Under the pieces are notes generated by a model. The model was not told the origin of the DNA, searched no databases, and was given only the letters and a program-made list of their open reading frames with translations. The position numbers were made by a program, and so were the translations under genes. A stretch of DNA of 64,000 nt from Linnemannia hyalina (lineage: Eukaryota; Mortierellomycota; Mortierellomycetes; Mortierellales; Mortierellaceae), in assembly GCA_019671135.1 (NCBI GenBank), contig JAHRHY010000009.1:434001-498000 (forward strand), given 5' to 3'. Shown one piece after another: positions 33,116 through 44,348 of this stretch. The first letter of the stretch is position 1, and each line of letters starts with the position of its first letter.

Positions 33116-36100
33116 CCAGCAGCAGCAGCAGCATCACCATCATCTTCACAATACCCGAGACCAGTACGATGATGATTCGTCCCGACTCAACCGTGCTTAT
33201 TCACAGCATACCCAGCTCTCGCCTGCTTACTCATCTCACCCAGCTGCACACTACCAATACCAATCGATCCAACGGCAAGAGCAGCAGCAACAACGGATAC
33301 AACAGATGCAGCAGCAGCAGCCTCCGTGTCAAGAGCAACGGCGGCATACTGGATCTTCTCCGTCGCATGATCAAACACAACGGGAATATTATATTAACCT
33401 TGAGCAGCATAAGCAACAGCACCCACAGCAACAACAAACCTTTAACTCGCAGGCGCTGGACGGACACGGGCCAGAGGTTGGTTTGCATAATGCTGCAAGT
33501 CAACAACAACATACCCATGGACCGATCGGGCGCGGGCAAGATTTCGGACTGACCTTGAGTGCACAACAACTTTTCTCACACCAACAGTCATATCGACTCC
33601 AGCCCCATTCAAATCAGCAACCATACCAGCATGCATCTTTGCCGTCTCCTTCCTCCCCTTCCTCGCATTCAGCCAACCCTTCCTTTACAGCGCAACCGTA
33701 CCTTCCTCAATCTTCTGCGTTTACTTCCGCGTCAACTCATTCACCCTCTCCTGGCGCACCCTTCCAACGACATCGCGCAAGAACTCTTTCGTATGTTTCC
33801 CCTTACTTTTCGTCGTCGCCAAAACCCTCGTCATCTTACCCCTCTGAAGTCCCCATTGCTGCCTTCGACAGCGAGGCTTACGTGTCTTCCAACGCACGAC
33901 AGCTCTCTCCTGAATGGAGTCCGAGGCGAAAACGGGGTCGCGCCAATCAATTCACAGTTTTTGGGAGCGGAGTGAGTGGTGGCGGCGGTCATAGAGACGA
34001 GAATAGCAGCGGCGGTGGTCAATTGACGCCTCAGGCGACCTGTCCCCAACGACATTCGTCGCAGGATGCACCCATGACCATGGCAGCTCCAATCACTTCA
34101 GCTACAACTGCATCAATGTCAACAACCATCCCAACAGGTCCATATGTTTCTTCTTATTCGAGCTCCCTGCCGTCTGATTTATGGATGGGTGAGCGCCTTA
34201 TCTCTAAACCCTCCTCTGGATCGGACAACACTCTCCGGTCCCGGCCATTGGAACTATCTGAAGACCGCCAGTGGTGGCCACAGCGAGAGCATTTTGAATC
34301 GGCGACAGGTACTGGTTCTGTCGGATCGAGATCTGGATCTGGTTCAGGACCTGGCGCGGCTGGTGGGACGAGACAGGACGGAATTTCGGCGCTGGACATT
34401 CCCAAGACATACGGGCCAAACAAGCGGCCGCTCATTCTTTCGCCTCCCGTTGGATCCGACTCTTTTGCTCCCTTTGACCGTGTCTTTCCAACAACCTCAT
34501 TGGGATCGTCCCCGCAACCACATCAACCACATCAACAAACACATCAACATTCACACCCACACCAAAGCCAACAACTTCATCAAGGGCAACAACGACACCG
34601 ACAGCTCGCTCAGTCACAAGGGAGGGGTCTGGAAGCAGGGGTGGGTGGGTCAAGGGGGAACGAGACGCAGGAACTGAAAGCAGCTCAGCTACAACAGCTT
34701 CACAAGCATGACCAAAACAACAATAACAGCACAACGGCGACGAACTTAACAACAGCCGCCCGAGAGACGCTGTCTGAGAGCTCGCCTAGAACGAACCCCT
34801 CATTTTCGAGCCTTCGACGCACGACTCAGACTCTCCCCATGCCTCACTTCCGCGGACAGCTGGTACAGCCACAGTCGGGTGACAGCTCCTATCAACGCCG
34901 GTTCTATTCTTTGACACACCCATCGATCAAGTCATTTAGTTCACCCACAGCCACCGCCCACGCCACAGTCAGCGCTGGCATGGTATCTGCTGCTGGCGCG
35001 AGTGGCCATTCGTCGTCGGAGATGATGACAACGGGGGCGACACCATCATCAACGTTGGCGGGACGGCAGACAGGCTCCAAATCAGCTTCACCATCGCCTG
35101 GGTCATCGATGCGCAAAAGTGCGAGTGTGAAGCGACTACTTCAGCTGACGGATGCCTCAAACAGTGGCAACAATCCTTCGAATGGCGCTGGAGGATCACA
35201 GGACGCGTCAGGAATCGTCAGCACCCAGTTGGGTCGGTTGCTGATCTCGACTCGTCAGCATGTCAGAGGGTTTCTTGATTCGTTCATTCATCCAAGAAGC
35301 GATGGTACCTCCAAAGGTAAGTCGGATAGCAATTCCTAAAAAAAACAAGGATCATGTAAACAAATTAGCGGAATGATTCTTAACATCTCCCTATTCTTCT
35401 CCTTCGTCTTCTTTTCTTCTTTTCCCGCACTCCCCCTTGTAATTAATTCTATTCTTGACAACTCACTTGGCGTTTGCTTCTTTCTTTCGTACTCTTCTGC
35501 GGTATCATACTCGTTTATTTTGGGTGTCGTTTGCTTTTTTTGTTTTGTTATTTTTTCTTTCTTTTGGACTTATGTAACCAAGATGACATCAACGCGGTCC
35601 ATCCCAATCTAGAACGCGTGCTTCTGGACCTGCTCAATGGCATGCTACAGTCGCACAACGCCTTTGCGGCCAGGGACAACATATCGTCTCAGGAACAGCC
35701 TATGACGTTTCGTCCTACCCTCGTCCGATCCTTGGCCCATCTGCAGGAGCTTTTATCTCCCACCCCTTCTTCTTACGCTTCTTCTTCCACACACAGTAGC
35801 CACATCAGCAATTCCACCCCTATCCCCATCCATGCGCAATCTTCATCCTTGTCCTCGTCGTCTTCGTCTCTGCTCGGCTCACCTTCGCGTTCTTTATCAT
35901 CATCACCCTCGTCGCTATCTTTACCTTTGGCCAACAGGATTTCTGATGATGTGAACGCAGGTGACAATATCAGGCGACAAAGAATACATTCTCGCCATCC
36001 ACCTTCGCGGCTATCGACATCCACTTCATACCAACCTGAAGCCATGGATACGGAGACAGATGTCGAATCGGATACGGATCTCCTTCTCGAGAGTGATTTA

Positions 36101-39100
36101 GCTGGAGGTCGCACGACGACATTGAATCCTGACATCCATCTTTGTTCCTTGAGTACCACGCCAGTTACCTCAGGAACAATCACTCCCGCCCCTACTACAG
36201 CAACTCCTTCATCGACCGGAGGACCAGCAGTGGCATCAACAGGTCCTGTGGATGACTTGGATGGATCGGCGTCAGCTGCAGATCTTTATAGGTCTACGAT
36301 CGAGTTCTTGGCACTGATGACAGCCTTCGTGAGCGTTGTGTGCTGGCTTATGCAGACTCGTCTCCTCGATGGTGGACCGTCGAACAGGGATCCCTCAACA
36401 GTAACGGCGGCGATGGAGGGCATCGACATGGAGCAGGATGGGCCCGAGTCAGGTCGTCGAGACGGCTGCGCTCAGCTGAGAGAGTTTTTGAGACTCTTTG
36501 ATGATCTGGATAACGTCCTCAGCCCGATCAAGGAGGCCCTCAGCCAGACTCACGATTCGCAACAGCGGTGGCAGCAGCAACACATCGATGAGCAAGAATC
36601 GGATGCCAGGCTCGATCCCATGGACTCTGTTGGGCTCTTTGCCTGGCATTACTTTCTGTTTTCATCGGATCGAGATAGTCCCTTTGAACGCGAGGCTCAT
36701 GCGATCGATATTCCCAGCTTGCACTCGATCCATTTCGATGTCCTCCTCAACGAACTCTATACCACTCACATCCTTTCGATGACGGCCAAGGAGCACCAAA
36801 AGGACCATGGACAGTTTTACACACCGCCAGGAGTGGTGGACTTTATGTGGAAGCGCACTATCATTGATCGAGGCCGCCTTCTGGACCAATTTGTCGAGTC
36901 AATGCCGTCTGCCCTGTCGGCCCCTCCGTCTTTCAGCCAGCAAGAGTCCTTGATCCCAACGGCGTTGGATCCTTGTCTGGGCGTATCGACCTTTCTTTCG
37001 TGCTATGTCCGTCTTTTGATCCAAGAGGCCGAGCGGGACCATGCAGAGACAATATGGAGATCTGAGGCGGCTTGCAGACTCTTGTTGACTCAAATCTGTG
37101 AGAATGTCTGGGGAATCGAGCTGGACGGGTTCGCCTTTTGGATGGCACGGTGCGGAATTTTGGTGGCGCTGATGCCACTTGTCCAACACGTCGAGTCCTT
37201 TTCTCACCATCCTCACTACCACCATCCTCAACAACGACACCAACCCTATCAACAACACCAGCAACGTCACCGATACCAACAGCAGCAGCAGGTACAGCTT
37301 CCTCGACTCCATCTCTTCCGAAGCGACACCCTGCAGCTCACCGTCCCCGATGGGACCAGCCCCAAATCCGCTTGGGACCGGCATTGTATACTTCAACTTC
37401 GGACCCCATCGCGCCTTCAGTTTGACTTTATTGTCACCAACCCGCCCTACATGATCCGCAAGACTGGAACCTTCAGCGCCCCCGATCCAGAAGTCTATGA
37501 CTGGAGTATCCTAGGCGCCAGCATCGCCACCGTTGCATCTGCTGTAGCTTCAGCAGCTCCTCCGGGGTTGTCCGAGGGTTCGAGTCCTGCTCTCAAGACA
37601 AAGTCCAAATCGTCTACCAAGGCTTCCAAGAATGGGTTTGAGGAGGACGAGCGATTGACGCCATCAACTGTCGATACAGGGGATGATGATTCTGGGTCAG
37701 AAGCGACGATGACACGCGGTAGTAGCGATCGGCTGAGCAAAGGTGCTACAGAGTCAGTCCTTCAGTCACCGCGGACAAAAAAGTTTGCGACTCAGGTACG
37801 ACCGACAGGGTCCAAGGGCATGATGCAGGCCTATGGGTATTTTGTCTGGTTCGCTGCGCAGAGGATCAAACCTGGCAAAGGTGTTGTCTGCATGATCACT
37901 GGTGAGTTTCTTCTTTGTTCTCTTATTGTGAAGTCAGTTGAAAAAAGATGCAATATTATTTCATACTCAATTTTTTTACTAATGGACGCGTTCTTGTTCT
38001 TCTCTCCTTTAGCGAGTCAATGGTTGACCCTCGAGTTTGCCGTCAAGCTGCGGTATGTTAACATTTGGTACTATGCACATTTTTTTCCCCAGCCCTTTGC
38101 TCATGCGTTTTCTTACTTACACTTCTACCAAACTTGATCCCATTACTGCATGCTCACGCAATGCAGCGCATGGCTCTTCGAAAACTGTCTCATGGACGAG
38201 TTCTTTCAGTTTGAGCCCTACAAGGTCTTCTCCAAAGTCCAGACCGACTCGCTGATCTTCAAGATTCGAGCCATCCCACTCGACCTCTTGCCTTCGACCT
38301 CGTCACCCATGTCCTCGTCACCTCTGCCGCTTGGGGACCATAGGACCGTATTCCTTCGACATACCGATCATCATAAGCCTTTGGTTGGAATCCTGCAGGA
38401 TTACATGGCCTTTTCTTCTGCGGAGGAACCTCAGGTCGCTCGGCCGTCCTCATCGTCTTTTGTGGTCGGGTCAGCCACCGCCACCACTACCACCAACAGC
38501 AACAACGATCTCAACATTATGGTGTCGAGCAAGACGCGCGAGGAACTGGTTGCAGTGATCATGGCGCCGTCAGTGACACCCACCGCCACCGCCGCTACTG
38601 CCACTGGCAAAGGCGATGAGGCGACAGCGCCTGCGACCTATACATACTCATTTGCTCCGATGATGCCCGCGTCAGTGTTGACGACCTATATGCTGGCATT
38701 GACTCAGGATCTCGGAGCGATCTGTTCAGCCGGAACCAAGAAGATGAATCGTCTTCGAGCGGTCGAGCCTCTCCTGTGGCATCGGGGTCCCAATACCAAT
38801 CCCGTCTATGGCCTCGTGGTCCGAATGGAGTACGCACGGGCCATGTTTGGCGAGGGGATGACATCAAGGTGGTTCCGACCTGCCTTGTACTGGAACGGGA
38901 AGAACTCGCCCGAAGGTCCACCAACAACAGCAACAGGAGCGGCTGGTGGTGGTGCGTTAGGTGCTAGTGCCTTGGCGGTCCCGGGTAAGGTCCTGCATCG
39001 GGAGGGACAGTTCTGGCAAGGACGAGACCGTCAGAGGTTGAGTAAGAAGGAAGGATCACCCGCAGAGTCTTACTGTGTCCCGACCTCGGACCCACAGCGG

Positions 39101-41436
39101 ATGTATGCGCTTTGTATGGTCGATAAAGAGTCTGTCAAGGTTCTTCGGCAGCAGGTGGAGCAGAAGGTTGAGGGCTCTCAGGCGCTGTGGAACTATTTGA
39201 CGGATGTCAGGTCTCATTTCCAGCCGGGCTTGGCTTCCAAGAGGAAGGTTGTTTCTGGCGGTAAGGCGCAGGCGGTCGATGATGAGGGTGTCGCCTTTTG
39301 TTCGACCAACCAGTGCGGGTGAGTGTCTCTTTTTTGTTTTGTTTTGTTTTGTTTTGTCTATACTGGCTGTTTATTTTGTCTTGTGCATATGTTGGATCCT
39401 TTGCGTGCATATTTATTAACCAACACAGCGGAATTAATTTTGTGTGGATGTATATACGTGTGTGTAGGGCGGACGTGCCAGAGAAGATCGTGCATCCAAT
39501 CAACTACGGCTACTTTTCAAAAACCCAGCCCCGCCAACGGTTCTTCCTCGACATGGACTCTCTAGCAGTAACCAACCAATGCATCTACCTAACTCTCAAC
39601 AAACTATCAAGCCATTACGACGCCGAACAGTGTCCACCGCTGATGTATTTCCTCACCCTTCTCAATTCGACAACCCTCCAGTTCTTTGTCCTCCATCATT
39701 GCCAGTATGACCAGCAGGGGAGGATGCGGTTGTTTAGAGAGTCGATGGCCAAAATTCCGTTTCAGGACCGGGATGTCAAGAACTGTCCAGAGAGGATTCG
39801 GTATGTGGCGGAGTTGGGGGCTAGTATGGTTGAGTTGAAGGATATGCTGTATAGTGTTGTTACGGGGTGGCGGTTGACGGGGAGTCACCATAGTAGTAGT
39901 AGTGGTGGTGGTGTCTCTCAGTATGGTGGGGCTATCGGTGGTGAACGAAGGGGGTCTACGGGTGGTTTGGCATCCATTGCTCTTTACCCTGCGTTTGCTA
40001 CTGGAGCCCCCTCGGCGGCGCCTACCTCGACTGGCGGTAGTAGTAACCAGGGGCTGATGGATTGGGTCCGAAAGGGCGGGAACCCACCTCCTGGCCTGTT
40101 GTCGCGTGTCAAGGATCAAGTTCGACGTATGCTGATCGCACAACAAGCCAGCCATCCTCGCCATCTATACCAGGATCCTGGACCTGCTGCCTCTTATACT
40201 GCTGGACTAGGAGGCGCCCATGGCACAAAAGCCCGTCCTTCTTCGTCAGCCCCGTCGTCGTCATCCTCGTCTTCGATACTTCACCTAAACAAGCCTCGCG
40301 GCTTCAATGCAGGAGCAAGGGTGAGCAGCGGTGGCGGTGGCGCAGCCTTTTTTACGGATACCGATACCGATACCAACACTTTCACGGACACAGATACTGA
40401 TACGGATGATACCATGGACCCCTGGATGACGTCGAGACTCGAGGGCCATGTGTCAGCTGGAATGATGGGTCGAAGCGGCGTGTACGCCACTGACTATCAG
40501 AGTCAGAGTCAGAGTCAAAGTCAAAGTGGTCGAGGTCAGGGTCAGCACAGTCTTGCGCGGATCTTGAATATGCCTGGAGACGATAGGGAGATGTCGATGG
40601 ATGAAAAAGGGACGACGACCTCCTCGATGCCGGTTCCCATACCTGAGGGAGGCTCAAGAGACCGCCGACCTTCTTTCCGAGCCACTGTGAGTGATGGCTT
40701 TGGTCGAGATGAGGAGTTTGATGAGACGGAGAGCAAGAAGGCGGCTGTGTCTGTGCCTGTCAGCACAGCTATGGAGACTGACTTGGATGAACTCTACCGT
40801 CACAACAAGCACCACCACCATCAGCAATACCAAATTGGTGGCGTCGCCTCCTCCTCCTCCTTTAACGACCAACAAATCTCTCACGACTCTGACCGGATCC
40901 TCCAAGCCCTCGAACGCGCCATAACAATGGTCGAAATGGTCCAATGGGCCGTCGACCAATACGGGTACATGCTCTACGGGATCCAACCCAAGTTCCAAAA
41001 GTTATTAGAACTAGAACTCAAGATTATATATGGGTCACGGTTGGAGTCGTTGATCGTTCCTTCGACTCCCCCTCCTTCCGCCACTGCGCCAGGGGCTGGA
41101 GTTGGAGTTGGGGTTGGGGAGGATGGACGGGCGGTAGCGGCGAGTTTGGGGATTACGGCGTGGGGCTTGTATAGGTGGGAGGGGGATGGCGAGCCCATGT
41201 CTTCTCTTAACCCTGCTCCTGGTTCTGGTCCTGCCTCAACGACATCCAGTGCGTCTAGTCTTCCATCTGAATCCGCTCCTGGGAATAATGGAAGAAGACA
41301 GTTGCTGCCAACGTATGCGTTACAAGTCCTGGAGAACGCCCAGTCTGCGACTCAGTTGCTCCGCAAGATCTTTGAACAGTTCCCAGCCCTTCCCTCTCTT
41401 TCGTCTTCTGCCCCCTTGGGTCCATCGAAAAAATAA
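32466..41436 (+). CDS. Giant fusion: Q/H/S-rich disordered region plus Eco57I/TaqI-class adenine-N6 methyltransferase
   Basis: Five exons, 32466-35316, 35583-37901, 38013-38052 (40 nt), 38167-39318 and 39468-41436, encode 2,776 residues with all phases matching. Residues 1-950 are disordered, with long Gln, His and Ser tracts. Residues about 1330-1740 form a gamma-class adenine methyltransferase. It has HGQFYTPPGVVDFMW (1359 on; motif X), DPCLGVSTFL (1413-1422; SAM-binding motif I), VWGIELDGFAFWMA (acidic motif II) and FDFIVTNPPYM (NPPY 1570-1573; motif IV). A conserved-looking block follows (WLTLEFAVKLRAWLFENC). Residues about 2122-2240 (HPINYGYF, YFLTLLNSTTLQFFVLHH) resemble the TaqI-type target-recognition domain. 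Low-complexity inserts include a His/Gln run between motifs I and IV. No nuclease domain was recognised. Expected chemistry is SAM-dependent N6-adenine methylation; DNA as substrate is an inference. The 3' end faces the FAM210-like gene 192 bp away. Confidence 0.82.
33077..33140 (+). repeat. CAA/CAG glutamine-codon repeat
   Basis: A run of CAA then CAG codons encodes 12 Gln, one His and five more Gln before a His run, in the first exon of the methyltransferase gene. The change from CAA to CAG partway suggests two expansion events. Confidence 0.85.
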
Positions 41437-41628
41437 ATATTTTTGTCATAGAAAAAGATCAGATATGTGATGGTGATAAAATGATTTTGTTTTTTCTTGA
41501 ATGTTGTTTTCAATCTATGATCCCAAGAGGACTACTCTAAAAAAAATATGCTTGTACTCCTCCGAGAGATGTGGTGTATGTGTGTTGTTTTGCTGCTATT
41601 ATTTCGTGTTGATTTCCTGCTCCTCCGT
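41437..41628. other. Convergent 3' spacer
   Basis: A 192-bp spacer between the stops of the methyltransferase gene and the FAM210-like gene. An AATAAATA element overlaps the methyltransferase stop region (about 41433-41440). Confidence 0.5.
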
Positions 41629-42492
41629 TCATGGCTTGGGGGTGGCAGCGGCTCCAACCGCAGCAGTTCCGGCACTCGCCTTAACAGCGCCCTTCTTGGC
41701 AACCTCCTTGATCCATCCCTTCCTAACCAACCACTTGACCAGCGGAGGCGTAATCATACTGGTCGCAACAACCCTCAAAGGCACCAAAAGCTTATGGATC
41801 CCATAGGCAATCACAAATACGCTCCACAACCCAGAAGCCTTGTTATAAATTGCGCCCACCTGCTCATCATCCACCTTATCCAGATCCACTGCCTCGGGGT
41901 TGTTGTGAGCGTGAGGCTTTGGCTTGTACCCGACGTAATGACCATAGTGTTCGATCAGGTAATCTTGGCCTTTTTCGATTTTCTCCATGCCGGCGGCTTT
42001 GACGATGATGAAGGTTGCAGCGAGGTCGAGGGTGGAGATGCCGAGGTAGACGGCGACGCCGGTATAGCCGTATTGTTTGATCAGTTGCTTGATCTTGTCC
42101 ATGAAGCCGCTTTTCTGGGGAGTGGTGGAAGCGACGACGGTGCTGCCGGAAGCGGCGGTTGTGGTAGAGGCTGTTGTTGCTGTCTTGCCGGCTGTTGAGG
42201 TGGCGAAGCCGCGGCGGATAATGGGTGCCAAGCGGGTTGCTGTGAATGGTGCGGGGGTGGCGCTGGGGAAACGTGCGGAGGTAGTAGGGTGGAGAGTCTT
42301 GCGGAGGGTGTTTGTGCAGGGTGGTGGTGCTGCTGATGTGACGGGGCGAACAGAAGTGGCAGCATAGAACCGGAGTCCGGAGGTTGAGGTACGCATGGTG
42401 GTGGATCGGATTGCGGCGGTGGTGGCGACCCGACGGATTGCTGAGGTTCCGATCGGGGTTGTCAAGGAAACAGGGATCATGATTTTGTCCAT
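41629..42492 (-). CDS. FAM210/DUF1279 mitochondrial inner-membrane protein
   Basis: A single exon of 287 residues from the ATG at 42492. Residues 1-125 are rich in A, T, S and R with almost no acidic residues, and include RRGFATS, consistent with a mitochondrial targeting presequence. The DUF1279 domain spans about 129-250: GFMDKIKQLIKQYGYTGVAVY, LDLAATFIIVKAAGM, then a hydrophobic SGLWSVFVIAYGIHKLLVPLR helix. The C-terminus is basic, then Ala/Pro-rich. Animal FAM210 proteins are mitochondrial membrane proteins; yeast relatives are poorly characterised. The exact biochemical role here is unknown. The 3' end is close to the end of the convergent methyltransferase gene. Confidence 0.88.
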   Translation of the reverse strand: MDKIMIPVSLTTPIGTSAIRRVATTAAIRSTTMRTSTSGLRFYAATSVRPVTSAAPPPCTNTLRKTLHPTTSARFPSATPAPFTATRLAPIIRRGFATSTAGKTATTASTTTAASGSTVVASTTPQKSGFMDKIKQLIKQYGYTGVAVYLGISTLDLAATFIIVKAAGMEKIEKGQDYLIEHYGHYVGYKPKPHAHNNPEAVDLDKVDDEQVGAIYNKASGLWSVFVIAYGIHKLLVPLRVVATSMITPPLVKWLVRKGWIKEVAKKGAVKASAGTAAVGAAATPKP

Positions 42493-43302
42493 TGTGATGT
42501 GGTTATTTTGGTGATGGTGATTGTCGTTATTGTGGGTGAGTTGTTAATTCCTGGTTAACGGTGACAGTGGAGTGATCGATCCAGGGAAAAAAAAGGCGGG
42601 TGGTTGAAGAGAAAAAAGAAAAGAAGAGAAAAAGGAAGAGAAAGGAATGATAACTGATCAGGTTTTCACTACCGAGACAAGACGGGTTGGGTGTTGAAGA
42701 AATAAAAAACACCTTTTCTGGGGTCCGAAAAAGGAAATATCCGCTATCCTTCTTACCACACGACAATCTTTCCTCCTTTTTGCAAGCACCCTGCTGGGCG
42801 CCCAAATGCCTCTCTGCGTGTTGTGGTTGCGAAGAATGAAGCAAATGGTATCTCCAAGGTATGTTCGACTATCATGGTAGTAGGTCAAGTGTGTAGGTCT
42901 ATTCGTGGGGGCCAAATATCAGTTTGATGCACGAGCAGAGGTGGCTGAATGGCCAGTGTGATATCAGCGATCGCAGAGGATGCGCGAGGGGCAATCGGAT
43001 CCTCTCCTTATACACTCGTGCGCAGTGGAGAGGGTTTGCTTCAACAAGGACTTCTCGTTTTTTCTCGACGTCCCAATTACGCAAACACTGCGCATATCCT
43101 ATTCGCGTTAAAATAACGGCGCTCCTAGTTCTTGCTACAAACCACTGCCACTTGAAACTCTCTCGACACTTGTTTCCTCCGCTCCAATGATCCATATTCC
43201 ATACACATCTCTCCGAAGAGACAAAATGGCCGAATGTTTTTGTTTGGTTGTTTATTTCCGGTTTTCTCAAGCATTGTTGTTTTATTGTATGATTCGCGTC
43301 GT
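42493..43302. promoter_or_regulatory. Upstream region of FAM210-like gene, 3' region of eL34
   Basis: An 810-bp interval between two minus-strand genes. Near 42560-42660 it is A/G-rich on the plus strand, that is C/T-rich on the sense strand of the FAM210-like gene, as for other promoters in this window. No gene is seen. Confidence 0.4.
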
Positions 43303-44348
43303 TTACTTGGAGGACTTCTTGGCGGGCTTGGCGGACTTAGCCTGGGCCTTGATGACCTTCTTGACGATCTTCTGCTCCTCGATCAAGAAAGCGCGGACGA
43401 TTCTGTCACGGACGCAGTTGGCGCAGCGGGAACCACCGTAGGCACGGTTGACGGTCTTCTGGCGGCGGGAGATGCGAGCGTACTCGGTGGGGCGGAGAGC
43501 GGGGACCTAAGAGAAGTTGGGAAAATAGTGAAAAGAGGTTCAGTTGGTCATTCTGATAGAGACAATTGTTCCTGAAGACCGTCGCAGTAGGTCACTGAGT
43601 GTGGTGTTGAAAGATTGGTTGATGCGCATCGCAAATACACAATGTCTGGTTTGAGAGTAATGATATTTGTCCCAGTTCCTGTCACTCTCCACCACAATAG
43701 GTCGTGAAGGGAAGAGTTGAAAGTGCTGGAATTTCCTGATAGTCGAAATGTTTATGGCTTTGTGGCCACTCTGTCGCACATGGCAAATTCGTTGCTGAAG
43801 ACCTCTCAGACTGCCCTGTTGAAAGATACTATTGATCTGTAATGTTCTCCCGTGTAGTCGAAGAGGACGCTGGGTTTATGTGTCACAACAGAACTCTGCA
43901 GCTTTGGTTGACAGACTGATTCCGTTTCCGACTCGTTTTTTGCTGATCGCTCCATCGGCACTTCTCCATGAGCTGAGCACTGGTCCCTTCTCAGTTCCTC
44001 CTCTTAGTCGCTTCCTGCAACACCTCCTGTGTTGGACTTTTGTATCGCTGCTATAGAGCTGGCAGCGTCAAAGTAGCTTATGGTCGACCCTTATCCTTCC
44101 CAGTCGCCCAGTCTCTTCCTACTCTTCCTTTTCCTCCAATGCTGTCCTGATCCTGCGAGATAAGAGGATACTCCTGCAGGGAAACTTACACCGGGAAGAG
44201 CGACACCACAGTCACCGCACTTGGGGGCGGTACCGGGCTTCTTCTCATAGAGCCAAGTCAAGCGACCACCGGGGGTCTTGACGACGCGAGTCCTGTTGGA
44301 CTTGGTGTTGTACGACAAACGGCGGCGGTAAGTGAGACGCTGAGCCAT
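43303..44348 (-). CDS. RPL34: 60S ribosomal protein eL34
   Basis: Two exons, 44348-44190 and 43506-43303, encode 120 residues; the intron (44189-43507, 683 nt) is phase 0 with a GTAAGT donor and a TTAG acceptor. The start [19 protein letters not shown] and the C-terminal part ([20 protein letters not shown], then [11 protein letters not shown]) are diagnostic of eL34. The zinc-ribbon cysteines C44, C47, C81 and C84 are intact. It is a structural component of the large cytosolic ribosomal subunit. The intron is several times longer than most in this window, as is common in fungal ribosomal protein genes. No C/D-box snoRNA could be recognised in it by eye. Confidence 0.96.

Noticed and set aside
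35474..35582. Upstream extension of the methyltransferase ORF (LLSFVLFCGIILVYFG) as a signal anchor
   Set aside because: The hydrophobic stretch is the T-rich end of an intron; a GTAAGT donor at 35317 and the AAG acceptor at 35582 remove it with matching phase.
36784..37460. Complete restriction-modification system
   Set aside because: Only methyltransferase and recognition-like regions are visible. No PD-(D/E)XK or HNH nuclease motif was recognised in the N-terminal region or in neighbouring genes, so a restriction function is not supported.
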